In this document: positions 1-8,491 of the stretch, in pieces
How the letters are laid out: the number at the start of each line of letters is the position of its first letter
Numbering within the stretch: position 1 is the stretch's first letter
DNA from: Skeletonema tropicum
Lineage: Eukaryota; Bacillariophyta; Thalassiosirophyceae; Thalassiosirales; Thalassiosiraceae
Assembly: GCA_037178625.1 (NCBI GenBank)
Contig: JAWZXG010000047.1
Span: 21,811-85,810, forward strand
DNA: 64,000 nt
Direction of reading: 5' to 3'
Made by a program: the position numbers and the translations under genes
Notes under the pieces: generated by a model
Told to the model about the DNA's origin: nothing
Databases searched by the model: none
The model's input: the letters and a program-made list of their open reading frames with translations, nothing else

Positions 1-596
1 CCATCTTCCACAGCCTGTCTGATAGATCTTGCAATACTGATATCTATTCCATTCCCTTCCGCACCAAATACACGATAATCGTAGATCTCTGCCTCAGGTG
101 CCATCATGTGAATAGTGCCTGCTACATGAGTACCATGGTCATCCTCAGATAGAGGAGTTCCATAGCGATGCCAAACTTGCTGCTTCACTTGACCATGAAA
201 GCCGGTATGGTCAGCGTCGACTCCACTATCAATGACAGCCACACGTACACCTTTGCCGTTCAGGCCAGCGGTGCGAAGCTTATCGGCGCCAGTCAATTTG
301 ACGCCAAGAGGGAGGTTGTCGAAGAAGGCCTTCGTCTTCGACGTCCATCTGCTCAGCGCTCGCTGCTTCCTGACGACTTTGGGTCTCGAAATCGAGTCTT
401 GACAATCGTCAACCATGAGGAGAGGCTGCGCAGTCGCAGTCGCAGTGCTCTCAACATTGGTATCAGCGCCGATGCTGACGAATAGTGCAGAGGAGCGAGA
501 ATGTGGAATCCTTGTAGGTACAGGTCCGAAGGCGAGAGCAGTGGGTGCTACTACTGCAGCAAGAGTAAGAGTGAGGGCGATGGGAGAGATCTTCAT
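1..596 (-). CDS. Subtilisin-like serine protease, copy 1 (partial, exon 1 only, 3' part beyond the window)
   Basis: Holds the first ~198 codons, from the start codon at 596 through the signal peptide, D123 and H154; the rest lies left of position 1. Relative to the majority copy there is an extra T near 331 and a missing G near 364. The two shifts compensate, so about 11 residues between the leader and the catalytic domain differ and the frame is then restored. The upstream spacer, 597-1466, is 870 bp and carries seven small insertions (for example near 650, 783, 1222 and 1340). Confidence 0.75.
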   Translation of the reverse strand, partial: MKISPIALTLTLAAVVAPTALAFGPVPTRIPHSRSSALFVSIGADTNVESTATATAQPLLMVDDCQDSISRPKVVRKQRALSRWTSKTKAFFDNLPLGVKLTGADKLRTAGLNGKGVRVAVIDSGVDADHTGFHGQVKQQVWHRYGTPLSEDDHGTHVAGTIHMMAPEAEIYDYRVFGAEGNGIDISIARSIRQAVED

Positions 597-1466
597 GTTC
601 TTGTTCTTGTTTATGTTAGTTTAAGTATATTTTGTTTGTTTGATAAATTTTTATGAGAGATGGTCATTGCCTTTTGCTTTTGCGGCGCTCTTTAAACAAG
701 ATCTTGATATCCAAGATCAGCTGTGTCGTACATCTTGAGCCAAGACCACATACTTACAGTTACAGCTGTGTCGTACATCGCTGGATTGATCTTGGTACAG
801 CAAGTAGCCAGAAAGCTTCAGCTTTCAGCTGTCAGGTGTCAGGAATCTTTGTCCACATAGGTACTTACGAAGGAGTCAGTACAAAGGCAATCTGGCTTCA
901 ACTTCAACAAGGTACCTTGCTTCTCTACCACAGATAACGCAGGTACAACGCGAATGACTTCTATGTGATCTATCGAGCACCTTGCTTCTACCAGAAGATA
1001 AAATGATCGATGTGAATTCTACTATTGTACCGAGCAGCTTGCTTCTCCACGAGAAAGCAAGTGATACATACTGAAAGAGCAGATGGCAGATGGTATTGGT
1101 ATTGGTATTGGTACTGGTACGCTCAAGCTCAAGCAAATATGTGATCACTGTTGAAGAGAAAGCACGTAAGCAGAAGTATGTATTGTATGCAGTACAAGTA
1201 CAAGGGAGAGATTGGAAACATAAGTGTGATCTCACTTGCAATGCAATAAATGTGGCAATGTGGATTCAAGTTCAAGATCAGATTCGGATTCGGAAGATAG
1301 CAACTTATCTATTTTATCCGGATTGACGGTCAAGTTAAAATCTGACAGCATTGTACTGCTTACTACACTTTCACTTTCAGGCTTTGACCTTTTGCTTTTG
1401 GAATCATCACATTCATATACATATACCAAGAGGAAGGAAGAGGACACATCTCGATCTCGATCTCAA

Positions 1467-2944
1467 TCAAGGTGCAAGTGCAGCTTTATCGCTGCCCAAA
1501 AACCAATCATCCTCAGACTCATCAAGAAAAGTAAGGAATCCAAGCCCAGTCTCATTGTCAGGTCCTTTCACACCGATATCTCTCACATACTTCTCATTGA
1601 GCACCTCACGGAGGCTTGCATCATGTTTGATAATAACGTCGCTGTACTTTCCACCCTCGGTCATTAGAGCCGCGACCAATCCACACACGTGGGGAGCAGC
1701 CATTGAAGTTCCTAATGTATTGAGAAGAGAAGGAAGCATTGATAATATTAATATTGTGAGGTAATGCTTACAGTAATGGTAATGCAGCAAGAATGGATTG
1801 CTTGAACTGATACTGATAGATATCACCGGGAATTCAAACTTTATGCAAATGCAAACACTATCTACCATAAGCATAAGCATAAGATCTCTCTAGACATAGA
1901 CATAGTCAGACTTACCACTCATTTGATGAAGTCCTCCGCCGGGCTTGAAACTGTGGACGTCCACCCCGATACCCGCATAGTCGACTTGAGCATTGCTGTT
2001 GGAAAACCATGCAGTTGGAAGACCCTTGTACTTGCCTACTGCTGCGATGCTGATGACCTCTGGCCTCATCGCAGGATAGCTATTCATGTGTTCATGGGAG
2101 CAGAAAAGGGCATAAGGGACCGCAAGATGAAGCGTTAGATGATATGAAACTGTGAATGAGAATGAGTCCAATCGCAGTCGCGCTGCAAACTTCTTACCTC
2201 CGTTCGTTTGTGAGAATATTGTCGTCTCCTTCGTTTCCAGCTGCGACGAATCATTAGGAACATTGTTCTCGTAAGCATATTTAACAGCGCGTCCGATTTC
2301 CCAGCTTGCAAATGGACCTCCAAGGAGACATGTTGATCACATCGCATCCATCTTCCACAGCCTGTCTGATAGATCTTGCAATACTGATATCTATTCCATT
2401 CCCTTCCGCACCAAATACACGATAATCGTAGATCTCTGCCTCAGGTGCCATCATGTGAATAGTGCCTGCTACATGAGTACCATGGTCATCCTCAGATAGG
2501 AGGAGTTCCATAGCGATGCCAAACTTGCTGCTTCACTTGACCATGAAAGCCGGTATGGTCAGCGTCGACTCCACTATCAATGACAGCCACACGTACACCT
2601 TTGCCGTTCAGGCCAGCGGTGCGAAGCTTATCGGCGCCAGTCAATTTGACGCCAAGAGGGAGGTTGTCGAAGAAGGCCTCGTCTTCGACGTCCATCTGCT
2701 CAGCGCTCGCTGGCTTCCTGACGACTTTGGGTCTCGAAATCGAGTCTTGACAATCGTCAACCATGAGGAGAGGCTGCGCAGTCGCAGTCGCAGTGCTCTC
2801 AACATTGGTATCAGCGCCGATGCTGACGAATAGTGCAGAGGAGCGAGAATGTGGAATCCTTGTAGGTACAGGTCCGAAGGCGAGAGCAGTGGGTGCTACT
2901 ACTGCAGCAAGAGTAAGAGTGAGGGCGATGGGAGAGATCTTCAT
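1467..2944 (-). pseudogene. Subtilisin-like serine protease, copy 2 (frameshifted exon 1 as read)
   Basis: Exons would be 2944-2198, 2079-1916 and 1711-1467. Exon 1 has single-base insertions near 2500, 2324, 2250 and 2255, so the open frame stops just before the HGTH motif. Exon 2 is intact. Exon 3 has an in-frame 3-nt insertion at about 1631-1636 that adds one Ile after the Asp-Val that precedes Lys-His-Asp. Introns 1 and 2 each carry one extra base. Nearly all changes are insertions that duplicate a neighbouring base, which suggests consensus error; real decay cannot be excluded. The upstream spacer, 2945-3818, is 874 bp with eight insertions, including 5 nt near 3047. Confidence 0.7.
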
Positions 2945-3818
2945 GTTCTTGTTTCTTGTTTATGTTAGTTTAAGTATATTTTGTTTGTTTGATAAATTTT
3001 ATGAGAGAATGGTCATTGCCTTTTGCTTTTGCGGCGCTCTTTAAACAAAACAAGATCTTGATATCCAAGATCAGCTGTGTCGTACATCTTGAGCCAAGAC
3101 CACATACTTACAGTTACAGCTGTGTCGTACATCGCTGATTGATCTTGGTACAGCAAGTAGCCAGAAAAGCTTCAGCTTTCAGCTGTCAGGTGTCAGAATC
3201 TTTGTCCACATAGGTACTTACGAAGGAGTCAGTACAAAGGCAATCTGGGCTTCAACTTCAACAAGGTACCTTGCTTCTCTACCACAGATAACGCAGGTAC
3301 AACGCGAATGACTTCTATGTGATCTATCGAGCACCTTGCTTCTACCAGAAGATAAAATGATCGATGTGAATTCTACTATTGTACCGAGCAGCTTGCTTCT
3401 CCACGAGAAAGCAAGTGATACATACTGAAAGAGCAGATGGCAGATGGTATTGGTATTGGTTATTGGTACTGGTACGCTCAAGCTCAAGCAAATATGTGAT
3501 CACTGTTGAAGAGAAAGCACGTAAGCAGAAGTATGTATTGTATGCAGTACAAGTACAAGGGAGAGATTGGAAACATAGTGTGATCTCACTTGCAATGCAA
3601 TAAATGTGGCAATGTGGATTCAAGTTCAAGATCAGATTCGGATTCGGAAGATAGCAACTTATCTATTTTATCCGGATTGACGGTCAAGTTAATCTGACAG
3701 CATTGTACTGCTTACTACACTTTCACTTTCAGCTTTGACCTTTTGCTTTTGGAATCATCACATTCATTATACATATACCAAGAGGAAGGAGAGGACACAT
3801 CTCGGATCTCGATCTCAA

Positions 3819-5298
3819 TCAAGGTGCAAGTGCAGCTTTATCGCTGCCCAAAAACCAATCATCCTCAGACTCATCAAGAAAAGTAAGGAATCCAAGCCCA
3901 GTCTCATTGTCAGGTCCTTTCACACCGATATCTCTCACATACTTCTCATTGAGCACCTCACGGAGGCTTGCATCATGTTTGATAACGTCGCTGTACCTTT
4001 CCACCCTCGGTCATTAGAGCCGCGACCAATCCACACACACGTGGGGAGCAGCCAATTGAAGTTCCTATATGTATTGAGAAGAGAAGGAAGCAATTGATAA
4101 TATTAATATTGTGAGGTAATGCTTACAGTAATGGTAATGCAGCAAGAATGGATTGCTTGAACTGATACTGATAGATATCACCGGGAATTCAAACTTTATG
4201 CAAATGCAAACACTATCTACCATAAGCATAAGCATAAGATCTCTCTAGACATAGACATAGTCAGACTTACCACTCATTTGATGAAGTCCTCCGCCGGGCT
4301 TGAAACTGTGGACGTCCACCCCGATACCCGCATAGTCGACTTGAGCATTGCTGTTGGAAAACCATGCAGTTGGAAGACCCTTGTACTTGCCTACTGCTGC
4401 GATGCTGATGACCTCTGGCCTCATCGCAGGATAGCTATTCATGTGTTCATGGGAGCAGAAAAGGGCATAAGGGACGCAAGATGAAGCGTTAGATGATATG
4501 AAACTGTGAATGAGAATGAGTCCAATCGCAGTCGCGCTGCAAACTTCTTACCTCCGTTCGTTTGTGAGAATATTGTCGTCTCCTTCGTTTCCAGCTGCGA
4601 CGATCATAGGAACATTGTTCTCGTAAGCATATTTAACAGCGCGTCCGATTTCCCAGCTTGCAAATGGACCTCCAAGAGACATGTTGATGATCACATCGCA
4701 TCCATCTTCCACAGCCTGTCTGATAGATCTTGCAATACTGATATCTATTCCATTCCCTTCCGCACCAAATACACGATAATCGTAGATCTCTGCCTCAGGT
4801 GCCATCATGTGAATAGTGCCTGCTACATGAGTACCATGGTCATCCTCAGATAGAGGAGTTCCATAGCGATGCCAAACTTGCTGCTTCACTTGACCATGAA
4901 AGCCGGTATGGTCAAGCGTCGACTCCACTATCAATGACAGCCACACGTACACCTTTGCCGTTCAGGCCAGCGGTGCGAAGCTTATCGGCGCCAGTCAATT
5001 TGACGCCAAGAGGGAGGTTGTCGAAGAAGGCCTCGTCTTCGACGTCCATCTGCTCAGCGCTCGCTGGCTTCCTGACGACTTTGGGTCTCGAAATCGAGTC
5101 TTGACAATCGTCAACCATGAGGAGAGGCTGCGCAGTCGCAGTCGCAGTGCTCTCAACATTGGTATCAGCGCCGATGCTGACGAATAGTGCAGAGGAGCGA
5201 GAATGTGGAATCCTTGTAGGTACAGGTCCGAAGGCGAGAGCAGTGGGTGCTACTACTGCAGCAAGAGTAAGAGTGAGGGCGATGGGAGAGATCTTCAT
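3819..5298 (-). pseudogene. Subtilisin-like serine protease, copy 3 (frameshifted exons 1 and 3 as read)
   Basis: Exons would be 5298-4552, 4434-4271 and 4064-3819. An extra A at 4914-4915 shifts the frame just after the catalytic Asp. A 3-nt in-frame insertion at about 4684-4690 adds one Ile before the Asn-Met-Ser of the substrate-binding strand. Exon 3 carries insertions at 4054 (1 nt), 4031-4040 (2 nt) and 3996 (1 nt), disrupting the stretch after the catalytic Ser. Exon 2 is clean. The upstream spacer 5299-6160 is the first undisturbed 862-bp spacer in the window. Confidence 0.7.
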
Positions 5299-6160
5299 GT
5301 TCTTGTTCTTGTTTATGTTAGTTTAAGTATATTTTGTTTGTTTGATAAATTTTATGAGAGATGGTCATTGCCTTTTGCTTTTGCGGCGCTCTTTAAACAA
5401 GATCTTGATATCCAAGATCAGCTGTGTCGTACATCTTGAGCCAAGACCACATACTTACAGTTACAGCTGTGTCGTACATCGCTGATTGATCTTGGTACAG
5501 CAAGTAGCCAGAAAGCTTCAGCTTTCAGCTGTCAGGTGTCAGAATCTTTGTCCACATAGGTACTTACGAAGGAGTCAGTACAAAGGCAATCTGGCTTCAA
5601 CTTCAACAAGGTACCTTGCTTCTCTACCACAGATAACGCAGGTACAACGCGAATGACTTCTATGTGATCTATCGAGCACCTTGCTTCTACCAGAAGATAA
5701 AATGATCGATGTGAATTCTACTATTGTACCGAGCAGCTTGCTTCTCCACGAGAAAGCAAGTGATACATACTGAAAGAGCAGATGGCAGATGGTATTGGTA
5801 TTGGTATTGGTACTGGTACGCTCAAGCTCAAGCAAATATGTGATCACTGTTGAAGAGAAAGCACGTAAGCAGAAGTATGTATTGTATGCAGTACAAGTAC
5901 AAGGGAGAGATTGGAAACATAGTGTGATCTCACTTGCAATGCAATAAATGTGGCAATGTGGATTCAAGTTCAAGATCAGATTCGGATTCGGAAGATAGCA
6001 ACTTATCTATTTTATCCGGATTGACGGTCAAGTTAATCTGACAGCATTGTACTGCTTACTACACTTTCACTTTCAGCTTTGACCTTTTGCTTTTGGAATC
6101 ATCACATTCATATACATATACCAAGAGGAAGGAGAGGACACATCTCGATCTCGATCTCAA

Positions 6161-7629
6161 TCAAGGTGCAAGTGCAGCTTTATCGCTGCCCAAAAACCAA
6201 TCATCCTCAGACTCATCAAGAAAAGTAAGGAATCCAAGCCCAGTCTCATTGTCAGGTCCTTTCACACCGATATCTCTCACATACTTCTCATTGAGCACCT
6301 CACGGAGGCTTGCATCATGTTTGATAACGTCGCTGTACTTTCCACCCTCGGTCATTAGAGCCGCGACCAATCCACACACGTGGGGAGCAGCCATTGAAGT
6401 TCCTATGTATTGAGAAGAGAAGGAAGCATTGATAATATTAATATTGTGAGGTAATGCTTACAGTAATGGTAATGCAGCAAGAATGGATTGCTTGAACTGA
6501 TACTGATAGATATCACCGGGAATTCAAACTTTATGCAAATGCAAACACTATCTACCATAAGCATAAGCATAAGATCTCTCTAGACATAGACATAGTCAGA
6601 CTTACCACTCATTTGATGAAGTCCTCCGCCGGGCTTGAAACTGTGGACGTCCACCCCGATACCCGCATAGTCGACTTGAGCATTGCTGTTGGAAAACCAT
6701 GCAGTTGGAAGACCCTTGTACTTGCCTACTGCTGCGATGCTGATGACCTCTGGCCTCATCGCAGGATAGCTATTCATGTGTTCATGGGAGCAGAAAAGGG
6801 CATAAGGGACGCAAGATGAAGCGTTAGATGATATGAAACTGTGAATGAGAATGAGTCCAATCGCAGTCGCGCTGCAAACTTCTTACCTCCGTTCGTTTGT
6901 GAGAATATTGTCGTCTCCTTCGTTTCCAGCTGCGACGATCATAGGAACATTGTTCTCGTAAGCATATTTAACAGCGCGTCCGATTTCCCAGCTTGCAAAT
7001 GGACCTCCAAGAGACATGTTGATCACATCGCATCCATCTTCCACAGCCTGTCTGATAGATCTTGCAATACTGATATCTATTCCATTCCCTTCCGCACCAA
7101 ATACACGATAATCGTAGATCTCTGCCTCAGGTGCCATCATGTGAATAGTGCCTGCTACATGAGTACCATGGTCATCCTCAGATAGAGGAGTTCCATAGCG
7201 ATGCCAAACTTGCTGCTTCACTTGACCATGAAAGCCGGTATGGTCAGCGTCGACTCCACTATCAATGACAGCCACACGTACACCTTTGCCGTTCAGGCCA
7301 GCGGTGCGAAGCTTATCGGCGCCAGTCAATTTGACGCCAAGAGGGAGGTTGTCGAAGAAGGCCTCGTCTTCGACGTCCATCTGCTCAGCGCTCGCTGGCT
7401 TCCTGACGACTTTGGGTCTCGAAATCGAGTCTTGACAATCGTCAACCATGAGGAGAGGCTGCGCAGTCGCAGTCGCAGTGCTCTCAACATTGGTATCAGC
7501 GCCGATGCTGACGAATAGTGCAGAGGAGCGAGAATGTGGAATCCTTGTAGGTACAGGTCCGAAGGCGAGAGCAGTGGGTGCTACTACTGCAGCAAGAGTA
7601 AGAGTGAGGGCGATGGGAGAGATCTTCAT
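6161..7629 (-). CDS. Subtilisin-like serine protease (peptidase S8), predicted plastid-targeted; reference copy 4, intact
   Basis: Endopeptidase with an Asp-His-Ser triad, 382 residues from three exons: 7629-6887, 6769-6606 and 6402-6161. Residues 1-22 form a signal peptide (hydrophobic 5-22) with predicted cleavage A-L-A|F; residues 23-41 are basic and Ser-rich like a plastid transit peptide. The catalytic domain runs from about 95 to 365: D123 in VIDSG, H154 in HGTHVAG, substrate-binding MSLGGP at 205-210, oxyanion N236 in AAGNEGD, S305 in GTSMAAPH. The tail 364-382 is acidic. Leader length and motif spacing recall bacterial intracellular subtilisins (family knowledge); no I9 prodomain is recognisable. 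The start is chosen because it opens the signal peptide; the next Met (61) would lose it. Joining restores the frame twice: Ser248 and Gly303 are split codons, and intron 2 falls inside the GTSMA motif. Substrate unknown. Plastid location is inference; the ER or secretory pathway is the alternative. Confidence 0.93.
6403..6605 (-). other. Intron 2 of the reference copy (203 nt)
   Basis: Donor GTAAGT begins at 6605 and acceptor ACATAG ends at 6403, preceded by a pyrimidine-rich tract (CTTCCTTCTCTTCTC). The split codon is the Gly of the catalytic GTSMA motif, so splicing rebuilds the active site. The intron contains the hexamer duplications (CATAAG)3 at 6556-6573, (TAGACA)2 at 6581-6592, (ATGCAA)2 at 6533-6544, (ACTGAT)2 at 6496-6507 and (AATATT)2 at 6434-6445. 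In copies 11 and 24 this intron is 2 and 5 nt longer. Confidence 0.9.
6770..6886 (-). other. Intron 1 of the reference copy (117 nt)
   Basis: Donor GTAAGA begins at 6886 (minus strand) and acceptor AATAG ends at 6770. A CTAAC branch-point-like motif lies at 6823-6827, about 53 nt from the acceptor. Splicing joins the 247 codons plus 2 nt of exon 1 to a CTATCCTGCG start, giving Glu-Arg-Ser-Tyr-Pro-Ala, which fits the S8 family pattern (Tyr-Pro-Ala after the AAGNEG strand). Without splicing the protein would stop one codon into the intron. The intron holds a tandem (AATGAG)2 at 6844-6855. Confidence 0.9.
7462..7479 (-). repeat. In-frame (CGCAGT)3 repeat coding an alternating Thr-Ala stretch
   Basis: Three perfect hexamers in exon 1 of the reference copy encode the alternating Thr/Ala run at about residues 51-56, in the linker between the transit-like stretch and the catalytic domain. 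A second coding hexamer pair, (AAGAGT)2 at 7594-7605, encodes the Thr-Leu-Thr-Leu in the signal-peptide core. Being 6 nt long, these duplications keep the reading frame. Confidence 0.85.
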
Positions 7630-7690
7630 GTTCTTGTTCTTGTTTATGTTAGTTTAAGTATATTTTGTTTGTTTGATAAATTTTATGAGA
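7630..7690 (-). promoter_or_regulatory. Putative 5' UTR and AT-rich core promoter
   Basis: On the minus strand, just upstream of the ATG, is an A-rich leader with AAGAAC repeated twice (7630-7642), a favourable context for eukaryotic initiation. Further upstream are two TATA-like stretches: AAATATAC at 7658-7665 (about 30 bp from the ATG) and CATAAAATTTATC at 7675-7687 (about 50 bp). Which of them, if either, is used cannot be told from sequence. Confidence 0.3.
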
Positions 7691-7731
7691 GATGGTCATT
7701 GCCTTTTGCTTTTGCGGCGCTCTTTAAACAA

Positions 7732-7750
7732 GATCTTGATATCCAAGATC
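7732..7750. repeat. Inverted repeat GATCTTG-5 nt-CAAGATC
   Basis: Perfect 7-bp arms (7732-7738 and 7744-7750) around a 5-nt loop, about 105-120 bp upstream of the start codon. A further copy of one arm occurs at 7819-7825. The palindrome and its position suggest a dimeric regulator site, but this is inference; it recurs in every unit because the unit recurs. Confidence 0.5.
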
Positions 7751-7811
7751 AGCTGTGTCGTACATCTTGAGCCAAGACCACATACTTACAGTTACAGCTG
7801 TGTCGTACATC
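7750..7811. repeat. 17-bp direct repeat pair in the upstream region
   Basis: CAGCTGTGTCGTACATC occurs at 7750-7766 and again at 7795-7811, 45 bp apart. Chance duplication of 17 bp within 62 bp is very unlikely. Both lie 120-182 bp upstream of the start codon, so they are candidate upstream promoter elements or a relic of local duplication. Confidence 0.6.
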
Positions 7812-7841
7812 GCTGATTGATCTTGGTACAGCAAGTAGCCA

Positions 7842-7857
7842 GAAAGCTTCAGCTTTC
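7842..7857. repeat. Inverted repeat GAAAGCT-TC-AGCTTTC
   Basis: Perfect 7-bp arms separated by 2 nt, about 215-230 bp upstream of the start codon. It could be a protein-binding palindrome or simply part of the repeat-rich spacer. Copies 10 and 23 have an extra T inside this element in the spacers to their left (near 19515 and 49840). Confidence 0.45.
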
Positions 7858-7946
7858 AGCTGTCAGGTGTCAGAATCTTTGTCCACATAGGTACTTACGA
7901 AGGAGTCAGTACAAAGGCAATCTGGCTTCAACTTCAACAAGGTACC

Positions 7947-8076
7947 TTGCTTCTCTACCACAGATAACGCAGGTACAACGCGAATGACTTCTATGTGATC
8001 TATCGAGCACCTTGCTTCTACCAGAAGATAAAATGATCGATGTGAATTCTACTATTGTACCGAGCAGCTTGCTTCT
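7947..8076. repeat. Three spaced copies of CTTGCTTCT
   Basis: CTTGCTTCT lies at 7947-7955, 8011-8019 and 8068-8076, with similar flanks (A/C-rich left, CCA..GA-like right) at steps of 64 and 57 bp. It looks like a degenerate ~60-bp subrepeat within the spacer. Function unknown. Confidence 0.45.
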
Positions 8077-8121
8077 CCACGAGAAAGCAAGTGATACATA
8101 CTGAAAGAGCAGATGGCAGAT

Positions 8122-8139
8122 GGTATTGGTATTGGTATT
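8122..8139. repeat. Hexanucleotide microsatellite (GGTATT)3
   Basis: Three perfect copies followed by the variants GGTACT and GGTAC. It is preceded by a 7-bp tandem pair CAGATGG at 8110-8123. In the spacer right of copy 2 this element has one extra T. Confidence 0.85.
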
Positions 8140-8472
8140 GGTACTGGTACGCTCAAGCTCAAGCAAATATGTGATCACTGTTGAAGAGAAAGCACGTAAG
8201 CAGAAGTATGTATTGTATGCAGTACAAGTACAAGGGAGAGATTGGAAACATAGTGTGATCTCACTTGCAATGCAATAAATGTGGCAATGTGGATTCAAGT
8301 TCAAGATCAGATTCGGATTCGGAAGATAGCAACTTATCTATTTTATCCGGATTGACGGTCAAGTTAATCTGACAGCATTGTACTGCTTACTACACTTTCA
8401 CTTTCAGCTTTGACCTTTTGCTTTTGGAATCATCACATTCATATACATATACCAAGAGGAAGGAGAGGACAC

Positions 8473-8490
8473 ATCTCGATCTCGATCTCA
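8473..8490. repeat. Hexanucleotide microsatellite (ATCTCG)2.8 beside the stop codon
   Basis: Two perfect ATCTCG copies and one ATCTCA, directly downstream of the stop codon of copy 5 (8492-8494 on the plus strand). In copy 10 the matching stretch, near 20136-20143, is 3 nt longer, so it varies in length between units. Confidence 0.8.
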
Positions 8491-8491
8491 A

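Larger units (their letters stand above)
7630..8491. repeat. Reference intergenic spacer (862 bp)
   Basis: This stretch between the start codon of copy 4 and the stop codon of copy 5 must hold the promoter and 5' UTR of the former (left side) and the 3' UTR and polyadenylation region of the latter (right side). It contains the repeat cluster and microsatellites listed separately. A 132-codon open frame on the minus strand (7906-8304) is low-complexity and not convincing as a gene. No clear AATAAA is visible downstream of the stop on the minus strand. The same spacer recurs between all copies; deviations are noted under the gene to its left. Confidence 0.9.

Noticed and set aside
6087..6413. 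108-codon plus-strand open frame opposite exon 3
   Set aside because: Antisense shadow of exon 3 and its flank; Ser-rich composition follows from the complementary coding sequence.
6580..6777. Separate 65-residue gene starting at an apparent Met-Asn-Ser-Tyr-Pro
   Set aside because: The Met-Asn codons lie in intron 1 and the last residues in intron 2; between the splice sites it is exon 2 of the subtilase, with the family Tyr-Pro-Ala and Met-Ser-Gly motifs.
6841..7185. 114-codon plus-strand open frame across intron 1 and exon 1
   Set aside because: Antisense shadow of the protease gene; it crosses the intron-exon border of the real gene and has no family resemblance.
7347..7500. I9 inhibitor prodomain between the leader and the catalytic domain
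   Set aside because: Residues 42-95 are only about 50 long, acidic in their second half and low-complexity in their first; none of the usual I9 features is visible.
7201..7518. 105-codon plus-strand open frame opposite exon 1, repeated in most units
   Set aside because: It is fully antisense to the signal-peptide and Asp/His part of the protease exon, has no recognisable motif, and the opposite strand explains the sequence completely.
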